The notes below the pieces were generated by a model. That model did not search any database, was not told where the DNA came from, and saw nothing but the letters and a program-made list of their open reading frames with translations. From the NCBI GenBank assembly GCA_016716125.1, contig JADJWZ010000041.1:62001-126000 (forward strand): a stretch of DNA of 64,000 nt. The letters run 5' to 3'. Shown here one piece after another: positions 1 to 7,296 of this stretch; position 1 is the first letter of the stretch, and the number at the start of each line of letters is the position of its first letter. Source of the DNA: Ignavibacteria bacterium. GTDB taxonomy: Bacteria > Bacteroidota > Ignavibacteria > Tepidaquicellales > Tepidaquicellaceae. The position numbers and the translations under genes are program-made.

Positions 1-1
1 T

Positions 2-1291
2 GCTCTTTTTACGAGTTATGATAAAAGTTCTTTTGAATATTATTTTGACCGGCTACAGATCAAAAATACTGAAAAGAACAAAACTATTTTTTCCGCATAC
101 AAAAATCAATTTGAATTTCAGGCAATACTTAAAAAGTTTCTGAACCATGAATATAAAAATGTGATTTCCGAGCTGGAAGTACTGAAGAATAAAACTCACC
201 TTAGGAATTATATTTATTTTATTGACGCTCTGATCCTTTATTGTTATAATCTGCTTGATCTCCCTGACAGTGTGCTGAGATATTGTGACAGCACCGATTA
301 TAATGTCTCGGTAACAAGAGCATATATACTGAAAATGGAAGCGTATCTTCTGAAAAATGACTTTACAAATTTTATCCGGCTGAAGAAAGAAGTAGCAGGC
401 TGGGGGGCAGGCAACTTTACTAAATTTAATCAGGCGGTAATACTGTTCTTTGAATGTTACTTATATGCAGTAAAGGATATAAAAAAGACATTCAAAGTTA
501 AATTTGATAAATTCATTTCTCTTTCAGATGAATTTGGTTATGAAAACTATATTAAATTCAGAGCTGAGTCAAACAGACTTAAATACGTATTTGCTTACGC
601 TAAGAAAAACGGAATTAAGACAGGATATCTGAAAAAATTAATTAACATAGACTCCGTCAGCCTGATAACTGATAAGAGAAAAGAATTTGAAATTACTGTT
701 AAATTTTTTGATAACAACAGAATATTCATCAATGGAAAAGAGCTAATTGACAGTATCTGGATGAGGCCGAGATCGAAATCAATTTTTCTGTATTTTGTCT
801 TCAAGAGTAAAAATAATCAGGCGATTACTAAGGATACTATTATTGATGATCTTCTTTACAGCGCAAAAAAAGTAAATTACGAAGCTATAGCTGATGTGGA
901 AATAAATAATGTCAGAAAGTCGCTACAGAATTTTTTCAAAGAAGAGTTTCCGGAGGTTTCCGGAAAAGAATTTATTGTTCTTAAAAGTAAAATATATTAT
1001 CTGTCAGTTGGGAATACTGATCTGAGATTTGATTTTGATACTGATGAATTTATGAAAATATCTGCAGGAATTATTTCATCCGACTCAATGAAGATCATTG
1101 ATATTTATAAAAACGATTTTGCCTCGGGATTATATAATAACTGGGCTGAAGATATCAGGGATAATAAAAAAGAAAAAAATGATAAAAGATTTATTCAGGT
1201 ATATGATTCTTTTGTAAAAAGACTGGATAAGGATCTGAATTTTAAGCCTTCGGATGTTTTAAAAAGTCATTATCTGGAAATACAAAAATAG
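2..1291 (+). CDS. SARP/BTAD-like transcriptional regulator, 5' end off the window
   Basis: The reading frame is open from base 2, so this is the 3' part of a longer gene (429 residues visible); the first GTG at 161 is only an internal codon. The C-terminal third looks like a winged-helix DNA-binding domain of the OmpR/SARP kind (about nt 710-1010, with a helix ending in NNVRKSLQNFF as the recognition-helix equivalent), followed by the start of a bacterial transcriptional activator domain: the segment IYKNDFASGLYNNWAEDIRD resembles the usual 'yrGdfLpglyddWaeerR' motif. The upstream part is helical with Tyr/Phe/Lys-rich repeats, plausibly a degenerate TPR/MalT-like sensor region. Large SARP-like regulators of this architecture are known in Bacteroidetes-Chlorobi genomes. 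The BTAD is short, ending soon after its first helices. Target genes are unknown. Confidence 0.6.
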   Translation, partial: ALFTSYDKSSFEYYFDRLQIKNTEKNKTIFSAYKNQFEFQAILKKFLNHEYKNVISELEVLKNKTHLRNYIYFIDALILYCYNLLDLPDSVLRYCDSTDYNVSVTRAYILKMEAYLLKNDFTNFIRLKKEVAGWGAGNFTKFNQAVILFFECYLYAVKDIKKTFKVKFDKFISLSDEFGYENYIKFRAESNRLKYVFAYAKKNGIKTGYLKKLINIDSVSLITDKRKEFEITVKFFDNNRIFINGKELIDSIWMRPRSKSIFLYFVFKSKNNQAITKDTIIDDLLYSAKKVNYEAIADVEINNVRKSLQNFFKEEFPEVSGKEFIVLKSKIYYLSVGNTDLRFDFDTDEFMKISAGIISSDSMKIIDIYKNDFASGLYNNWAEDIRDNKKEKNDKRFIQVYDSFVKRLDKDLNFKPSDVLKSHYLEIQK

Positions 1292-1296
1292 AAGGC

Positions 1297-1728
1297 TCAA
1301 TCATCAAATACACCGGGAGTTTTATTCATATATTCCTTACATATTGAAAGGTCTTTTGCTAATTCGATTACATTGCTGATACTGTCATGTGACATTGTAA
1401 AATATTTATTCTCAAAAAAAATATTAACTTCTTTGTCCTCATCTGTTAACATCAGTTTTAATATATCAAATATTTTCTGCAGATTAGAATTAAAATCTGC
1501 GTAAGTTTTATCTATATATTCCTTTCCTGATATTTTATCAGAAGTTAAAACATTCCTCAGACCGTTTAAATATTTCGATGTAAATATCAGTCTCCTGAAT
1601 ATTTCCTGTTTACCTGATTTGAAAGATATTTCGATAAGAGCGGAAACTTCGTAATTATTCTTAATGAAACTCCGGGAAATATCATTAATATCTGATATTA
1701 TCCCGGAAGTCTTTTCGGAAATTTTCAT
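1297..1728 (-). CDS. hypothetical protein downstream of secA
   Basis: A 143-residue soluble, mostly helical protein with an ATG start, five bases behind the secA stop codon, so it is probably cotranscribed with secA. It has no signal peptide, membrane segment, cysteine motif or recognisable catalytic pattern; charged and Ile/Phe/Asn-rich composition matches its neighbours. It converges with the SARP-like gene, leaving only five bases between the stop codons. Function is not recognised. Confidence 0.6.
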   Translation of the reverse strand: MKISEKTSGIISDINDISRSFIKNNYEVSALIEISFKSGKQEIFRRLIFTSKYLNGLRNVLTSDKISGKEYIDKTYADFNSNLQKIFDILKLMLTDEDKEVNIFFENKYFTMSHDSISNVIELAKDLSICKEYMNKTPGVFDD

Positions 1729-1733
1729 TAAAA

Positions 1734-4700
1734 TTATTTAATAGCTTCTTTGCTTTGTCTGCCGTGACAGTTTTTATATTTCTTTCCGCTCCCGCAAAAA
1801 CATGGATCATTTCTTCCTATTTTTTCACCGACATGAACAGGCTGCCTGCTTACTTTCTGATCCTGACCTTCACCTTCCTGCGGTCCGCCCACATATCCCA
1901 TTCCGGCGGAAGATTCATGATATGTTCTTAATCTGGACTGATTGACGTGTGATGGTGTCCTTACATTCTGAGCTTCTTCAGGAGCCTGGGAAGTAAACTT
2001 AAAAATAAATTTTATGATATTGTCAGAAAGCGAATCAAGCATTTCAACAAAAAGTTTAAATCCGTCTGACTTATATTCGAGCAGAGGATCTTTCTGACCG
2101 TATGCTCTGAAGTTTATACCTTCCTTAAGATCGTCCATCTCCCGCAGATGTTCTTTCCATTTCTCATCAATAATACTAAGCGTTGCAAATCGTTCGATCT
2201 TTCCCATTAGCTCTACGCCGTATCTTTCTTCTTTTCTGTTATAATAAGCTTTAGCTTCATTAATGATCAGATCTTTTAAGCCTGACTCGCCCTGTTTTTG
2301 AAATTCTTCAGGAGTTACATTAATTCTGACAAGATACGTTCTTTGAATTTCTTCAATAAGTCCTTCGACATCTCCTTCTTCATAATATTTTTTTACAGTA
2401 TTTTCAACTGATTTATCAACCATTTCAAAAATCTCATCTTTCAGCCTTTCACCCATAAGAGCCTGTTTTCTCTTTGAGTAAATTACTTCTCTCTGCTGAT
2501 TCATGACATTATCATATTCCAGAAGTCTTTTTCTAATGGCGTAATTATTTTCCTCAACTTTTTTCTGCGCTCTTTCTACGGAATTAGTAATCATCTTATG
2601 TTCTATAGCTTCGCCTTCCTGAATGCCGAGACGCTGCATGACATTTGCAATTCTTTCGCTGCCGAATAATCTCATTAGTTCATCTTCAAGTGAAAGATAA
2701 AACTTCGAAGCTCCGGGATCACCCTGCCTGCCGGCTCGTCCTCTCAGCTGTCTGTCAATTCTTCTAGATTCATGTCTTTCAGTTCCGATAATGTGCAGTC
2801 CGCCTGCTTCCGCAACACCAGGACCAAGCTTAATGTCAGTTCCTCTTCCTGCCATGTTAGTAGCAATAGTAATTGCTCCCGGCAGTCCGGCATTTTCAAC
2901 AATGTGGGCTTCCCGGGCGTGCTGCTTCGCATTTAATACTTCATGCGGAATACTTTTTCTTTTAAGTAGTCTTGAAATAGTTTCGGAAACTTCCACAGTA
3001 GTCGTGCCGACGAGAACAGGTCTTCTCTGATTTCTCATTTCAACTATCTCGTCAATGACTGCATTATATTTTTCTCTTTTAGTCTTATATATAAAATCAT
3101 TCATGTCGTCTCTTATACATTCCTGATTAGTCGGAATAACAGTTACGTCAAGTTTGTAAATGTCAAAAAATTCCGCTGCTTCTGTTTCTGCAGTTCCTGT
3201 CATACCAGCCAGTTTTCTGTAAAGTCTGAAATAATTCTGTAGCGTTATAGTTGCAAGAGTCTGCGTATCTTTTTCTACATGTACATTTTCTTTTGCTTCA
3301 ATTGCCTGATGCAAACCTTCTGAATATCTTCTTCCGGAAAGTATCCTTCCGGTAAATTCATCCACTATCATAACTTTCCCGTCCTGTACAACATAGTCTA
3401 CATCTTTATCATAAAGTCCGTAAGCTTTTAATAACTGCTGGACAGTGTGCAGCACATCGCTTCTCTCGGCGTAAATTTTACTAAGCTCATCTTTCTTTAA
3501 TTCTTTTTCTTCTGTGGAAAGATCAGGATCATTATCAATTGTTACGATTTCTGATCCATAGTCCGGCAGTGTGAAAAAGTCTCTTTCTTCCAGACTTGGC
3601 GCGAGAAATTCTCTTCCTTTTTCAGTCAGATCCGTTACGTGAGATTTCTCCTCAATGAGAAAAAATAATTCATCATCTACGATGTACATATTCTTTGATT
3701 TATCTCTCATATATTCGGCTTCTGTAGCGAGCAGTAATTTTTTATTCCCGGGATCGCTCAGAAGCTTCTGAAGTTTATTGTGTTTCGGAAGCGCGTGGTA
3801 ACCTCTGAGTAAAGCCATTCCTGCCTTTGCACTGTCTTCATCGGAAATATTTTCTTTAGCAAGTATTGCCTCAGCTTCAGCGGTAAGTTTATTTACGAGA
3901 TTTTTTTGCGCATCTACTAATCGTCTAACTCTCGGGTTCAACTCATCATACTTATGCTTCGCAGCTTCTACCGGACCGGAAATAATAAGCGGAGTTCTTG
4001 CTTCATCAATAAGTACAGAATCAACTTCATCAACGATAGCATAGAAATGCTCCCTCTGCACAAGGAAATCTCTGTCAACTACCATGTTGTCTCTCAGGTA
4101 ATCAAAACCAAATTCATTGTTCGTTCCGTATGTGATATCGCAATTGTACATCTCACGTCTTTTGTTTGGTTCCATATCATTTAAGATCACACCTACAGTT
4201 AATCCGAGATATTTAAATACTTCACCCATCCATTCGCTGTCTCTTTTTGCAAGGTAATCGTTTACCGTGATCAGATGAACTCCTCTTCCGGCAAGAGCAT
4301 TGAGATACAGAGGCAGAGTAGCAACTAAAGTTTTACCTTCACCTGTTGCCATTTCTGCAATCTTTCCTTTATGCAGAACAATACCGCCGATCAGCTGAAC
4401 ATCATAAGGAACCATGTTCCATCTGATCTTATTTCCGGCTGCTTCCCATTCAGTACCGCATAATCTTTTACAAGCCTGCTTTACAACTGCAAACGCTTCG
4501 GGAAGAATGTCATCAAGTACAGCTGCAATTATATCATAATTTTCTTTTTCGAGTTTTTCTATTTCATCATAGATATTCATTCTTTCGTCATGAGGCAGAT
4601 CATCTTTCAGGCTTTCCTGCAGTTCGGAAATTTTACCTATTGTTTCTTCCGTTTCTGAGGTTATTCTTTGTCTGAATTCAATTGTTTTCTCCTTTAGCTG

Positions 4701-4820
4701 TTCATCTGAAAGAGATTCATACTCGTCGTAAAATCTGTTAATATCTTCGACTATTGGTGTAATAGAAACGAGATCTTTTTCGTGTTTGGATGGAAATAAT
4801 TTTCTGAATATGTTAAGCAT
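1734..4820 (-). CDS. secA: preprotein translocase ATPase SecA
   Basis: 1028 residues; motor ATPase that drives unfolded proteins through the SecYEG channel in the inner membrane. Walker A MATGEGKT lies at residues 157-164 and the Walker B/DEVDSVLIDEAR stretch at 264-275; the second helicase lobe shows TNMAGRGTDIKLG and the QLRGRAGRQGDPG motif. The C-terminus carries the zinc-binding SEC-C tail (CFCGSGKKYKNCH, about residues 1006-1019), which binds SecB or the ribosome in other bacteria. The protein is longer than E. coli SecA (901) because of an insertion of charged sequence after DEARTPLIISGP (about residues 285-440), a known feature of Bacteroidetes/Chlorobi SecA proteins. ATG start, no clear Shine-Dalgarno. 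All T9SS cargo in this window would first cross the inner membrane through this route. Confidence 0.98.
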   Translation of the reverse strand: MLNIFRKLFPSKHEKDLVSITPIVEDINRFYDEYESLSDEQLKEKTIEFRQRITSETEETIGKISELQESLKDDLPHDERMNIYDEIEKLEKENYDIIAAVLDDILPEAFAVVKQACKRLCGTEWEAAGNKIRWNMVPYDVQLIGGIVLHKGKIAEMATGEGKTLVATLPLYLNALAGRGVHLITVNDYLAKRDSEWMGEVFKYLGLTVGVILNDMEPNKRREMYNCDITYGTNNEFGFDYLRDNMVVDRDFLVQREHFYAIVDEVDSVLIDEARTPLIISGPVEAAKHKYDELNPRVRRLVDAQKNLVNKLTAEAEAILAKENISDEDSAKAGMALLRGYHALPKHNKLQKLLSDPGNKKLLLATEAEYMRDKSKNMYIVDDELFFLIEEKSHVTDLTEKGREFLAPSLEERDFFTLPDYGSEIVTIDNDPDLSTEEKELKKDELSKIYAERSDVLHTVQQLLKAYGLYDKDVDYVVQDGKVMIVDEFTGRILSGRRYSEGLHQAIEAKENVHVEKDTQTLATITLQNYFRLYRKLAGMTGTAETEAAEFFDIYKLDVTVIPTNQECIRDDMNDFIYKTKREKYNAVIDEIVEMRNQRRPVLVGTTTVEVSETISRLLKRKSIPHEVLNAKQHAREAHIVENAGLPGAITIATNMAGRGTDIKLGPGVAEAGGLHIIGTERHESRRIDRQLRGRAGRQGDPGASKFYLSLEDELMRLFGSERIANVMQRLGIQEGEAIEHKMITNSVERAQKKVEENNYAIRKRLLEYDNVMNQQREVIYSKRKQALMGERLKDEIFEMVDKSVENTVKKYYEEGDVEGLIEEIQRTYLVRINVTPEEFQKQGESGLKDLIINEAKAYYNRKEERYGVELMGKIERFATLSIIDEKWKEHLREMDDLKEGINFRAYGQKDPLLEYKSDGFKLFVEMLDSLSDNIIKFIFKFTSQAPEEAQNVRTPSHVNQSRLRTYHESSAGMGYVGGPQEGEGQDQKVSRQPVHVGEKIGRNDPCFCGSGKKYKNCHGRQSKEAIK

Positions 4821-5170
4821 TTATACTTAAATTTACTGAAATGTTATTAAAAATTTATCTGACTGATAATTTACTATTTTTAAACACGAAATGAAAAATA
4901 AAAAATTATGCAAAACAAATGTCATGAACATTGCATAATATAATGATTTTGGTGAAAAGTTTTAAAATATCATAAGAATAATTGTATGTCGCTGACTTCC
5001 GCTTAAAGTTTTTTCGGAGTCCAGTGAATTTATCTGCAGAAATTTATCATTTGCATTTTTCAATTATTTAAAAGTGAATCCGGCTTTGTTCGGTAAATTT
5101 AAAATTGAATAAGAAAGTATATTTAATTAATTTAGTATAAATTAAAATTCTTTAGGAGGATATATATTTT
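4821..5170. other. intergenic region between divergent secA and ferredoxin genes
   Basis: About 350 AT-rich bases with no supportable ORF. It must hold the promoters of secA (leftward) and of the ferredoxin gene (rightward). I see no convincing -35/-10 pair or operator; the only clear element is the Shine-Dalgarno next to the ferredoxin start. Confidence 0.5.
5154..5159 (+). promoter_or_regulatory. Shine-Dalgarno AGGAGG of the ferredoxin gene
   Basis: A full AGGAGG eleven bases before the ATG. It stands out because most genes in the window lack such a site, and it fits a strongly expressed ferredoxin. Confidence 0.7.
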
Positions 5171-5503
5171 ATGTCAATAATGATTACAACCGAATGTATT
5201 AATTGTGGTGCATGCGAGCCTGAATGTCCAAACACTGCAATCTATGAAGGCGGAGTAGACTGGGTTTTAAGCGGAAATACATACGGTGAAAATGATACGC
5301 CGCCTTCCGGGGCAGCCGGTTTTTATTCAAGTGAATTTTTTTACATAGTACCTGATAAATGTACTGAATGTGTCGGTTTTCATGACGAACCACAGTGCGC
5401 TGCGGTCTGTCCGGTTGATTGCTGTATCCCGGATCCGGCTCATGTAGAAGATAAGGAAACTCTGCTCAGTAAGAAAGAAGCTCTTGACGCTGAAGGGAGA
5501 TAA
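5171..5503 (+). CDS. 2[4Fe-4S] ferredoxin, Alvin-type second motif, with insertion
   Basis: 110 residues. The first cluster motif is CINCGACEPECP (Cys9, 12, 15, 19); the second is CTECVGFHDEPQCAAVCP (Cys64, 67, 76, 80), with the eight-residue spacing between its second and third cysteines that is typical of Alvin/Chlorobium-type ferredoxins. Two more cysteines follow (84, 85). The motifs are about 45 residues apart, roughly twenty more than in the usual short ferredoxin, because of a Gly/Pro/Ser/Tyr-rich insertion. Such low-potential ferredoxins are partners of pyruvate and 2-oxoglutarate:ferredoxin oxidoreductases, both of which are encoded at 30.7-37.8 kb; the pairing is inference. Single-gene transcript with its own Shine-Dalgarno and terminator. 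Confidence 0.93.
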   Translation: MSIMITTECINCGACEPECPNTAIYEGGVDWVLSGNTYGENDTPPSGAAGFYSSEFFYIVPDKCTECVGFHDEPQCAAVCPVDCCIPDPAHVEDKETLLSKKEALDAEGR

Positions 5504-5527
5504 ATTTAATTTATTGAAATGATTCAG

Positions 5528-5560
5528 AAACCGGTTGAAGAATGTTCAATCGGTTTTTTT
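5528..5560 (+). terminator. rho-independent terminator of the ferredoxin gene
   Basis: 12-bp stem AAACCGGTTGAA/TTCAATCGGTTT (one G-T pair) with a five-base loop and a following run of T. It sits between the ferredoxin stop and the convergent lspA stop at 5563. Confidence 0.85.
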
Positions 5561-5562
5561 AT

Positions 5563-6423
5563 TTAGAGAAGGAATGCATTAAAATTCTGCAGGACTAAAG
5601 CAGCTTCCGGGTTTTCAGAATTAATGTGAAAAGATTTTTTTACCGGATCAGACTCTGTGTTATTTTCTGATGAATCTGTTACGCTTGTTTTATTTCCGGA
5701 AAAGTTTTCCTCTTCTGTAATATTTTTTTCGGCATCAATTAAACTGCTGTTTGTGTTAGCTTCATCTCGTTCCGGAATATCTGAGTTATTACCTTTTGAA
5801 AAATTTCCTGATTCACCTTCGAAATATTCTTTATATTCTAATGATATATTGTTCTCTTCAGCTGCAATTAATTCGGGTTCAGACACTTCTGGGAATGCTT
5901 TTTTGTATCCGAAAAGTATTAATAGAAAACCAACTGTAACAGAAATATCCGCAATATTGAATATCGGCCATGAATATATTGTTTTACCGAAAATGGTAAA
6001 GTTGGGAAAATCAATATGAATGAAATCAACTACTCTCCCGTAAAAAATCGGAGCATACGAAAATATTTTTCCGTAAAATACTCTGTCTATTAAATTGCCG
6101 ATAGCCCCGCCCAGAATGAAAGCAAGCGCAAGACGCAATAATAAATTTTCATTTCTGTTTTTATACAGAAAAACAATTAAAAGAATTGTAGCCAGAATTG
6201 TAAATATGGAAAGAAACAATTTTCCGCCGATCTGAAGTCCGAATGCCATACCCGGATTTTCAATAAAAGTAATTTTAAAGAAATCTCCGATTACTTTTTT
6301 AGAAGTCTGATAAGGCATTCCTTCAAAATGAATCCCAAGAGCAGGTATTGAAATACCTTTAATCATGAGTTTTGTAATCTGGTCAGCAATTACAATAAAA
6401 AATGTTAAGAATAAAACTCTCAA
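5563..6423 (-). CDS. lspA: lipoprotein signal peptidase (signal peptidase II) with acidic C-terminal extension
   Basis: 286 residues; cleaves the signal peptide of diacylglyceryl-modified prolipoproteins in the inner membrane. Four membrane segments lie in the first 175 residues. The two catalytic aspartates are visible in NLIDR (Asp113) and FNIAD (Asp159), and the ENPGMAFG motif near residues 55-62 is conserved. Family members are normally 150-200 residues; here about 100 residues of Asn/Ser/Glu-rich low-complexity sequence follow the last helix, which is odd. The start is TTG at 6423, seven bases after the dksA-like stop, so it is the last gene of the ileS-dksA-lspA operon. Substrates in this window include the GH16-like lipoprotein. 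Confidence 0.95.
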   Translation of the reverse strand: MRVLFLTFFIVIADQITKLMIKGISIPALGIHFEGMPYQTSKKVIGDFFKITFIENPGMAFGLQIGGKLFLSIFTILATILLIVFLYKNRNENLLLRLALAFILGGAIGNLIDRVFYGKIFSYAPIFYGRVVDFIHIDFPNFTIFGKTIYSWPIFNIADISVTVGFLLILFGYKKAFPEVSEPELIAAEENNISLEYKEYFEGESGNFSKGNNSDIPERDEANTNSSLIDAEKNITEEENFSGNKTSVTDSSENNTESDPVKKSFHINSENPEAALVLQNFNAFLL

Positions 6424-6429
6424 TAAATT

Positions 6430-7272
6430 TTATCCTCTCATATTTTTACATTCGATGCAATGCTGAGTAATGGGTACAAGTTCAAGTCTTTCTTTATCAA
6501 TCAAAGGACATGATTTACATAAATTTTTTGGCTCGGTCATACAGTCAACGCATATTCCGTAAATACCCTGATCGATCCTCATAAGCGCATCCTGTAAATA
6601 ACCAAGATATTTTTCGTCTCTCTGAACAAATAAATAGTTTTTTTCCCTTTCCATTTCATCAGTTCCCTGCTCTGCCATATGTGAGGAATATGTAAGATTG
6701 TCACCTTTATACTCTCCGGAATCTTTATCTACTAATGCATCCATATTCGCTTTTGCGCTTTCTATAATGGCTTTTCTTTCGTGAAGTATAACATTTCTGA
6801 AATGCTTTAACTCAGTTGTATTATATCTCAGCTTGGAATTTGGTTTGTATTTTTTTTGCTTTGCATGGCCGGTTTCCGCATTATGTATTCCGGGCTTTTT
6901 TATTAAATCAGCTTTAAGTTCATTTCCATTAGATTTAATTCCTGCTTTGGACTTTGCAATAGCTTTTTTTAAGGTTTTTGTTATCTCCTTTTTTCTTGCG
7001 ATTACAGATCTGGAAAGCTCTGCTATTTTTATATCTGTTTTCTTTGATCCTTTCATTTTTTTATCTGCCTTCTTAAGTCCGGATTTTTTTATGTCCGGTT
7101 TCTTTAAAACATTTTTTTTCACAGCATTTTTCTTACTCAGTTTTCTGGGTGGCGCAGGTTTCTTCAGCAGATTTTTTTACAGCAGATTTTTTTTTTTCGC
7201 AGAAGGCTTTTCCTTGCCGGCATTCTTTACAGTTTTCTGTTTATTTACTTTTACTTTTTTCTTAATGGTCAA
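6430..7272 (-). CDS. DksA/TraR-type zinc-finger protein with Lys-rich N-terminus; in-frame TAA at 7177-7179
   Basis: The C-terminal about 120 residues match the DksA/TraR family, whose members bind RNA polymerase and tune transcription: a coiled-coil region, then GICVDC and HCIECK as the zinc site. An additional CKSC pair lies between them. The N-terminal half is a Lys/Ala/Pro-rich tail. The uninterrupted frame begins after a TAA at 7177-7179, but the same frame continues upstream through more Lys-rich codons to a TTG at 7272 that has a good AAGGAG site, so the original start is probably there. The stop lies between two homopolymer A runs (11 A and 7 A in coding sense); +1/-1 errors in those runs would bypass it. 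Otherwise translation would have to restart at GTG 7122 or later. Middle gene of the ileS operon. Confidence 0.82.
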
Positions 7273-7279
7273 TTTATTA

Positions 7280-7285
7280 CTCCTT
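7280..7285 (-). promoter_or_regulatory. Shine-Dalgarno AAGGAG supporting the upstream TTG start of the dksA-like gene
   Basis: AAGGAG lies seven bases before the TTG at 7272 and argues that translation starts there rather than at the GTG at 7122. Confidence 0.6.
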
Positions 7286-7296
7286 GATAAAATTTG

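Noticed and set aside
7100..7272. Programmed frameshift or stop-codon recoding in the dksA-like gene
   Set aside because: The defect resembles other homopolymer-linked single-base problems in this window, and no stimulatory structure is visible; recorded as a possible error instead.
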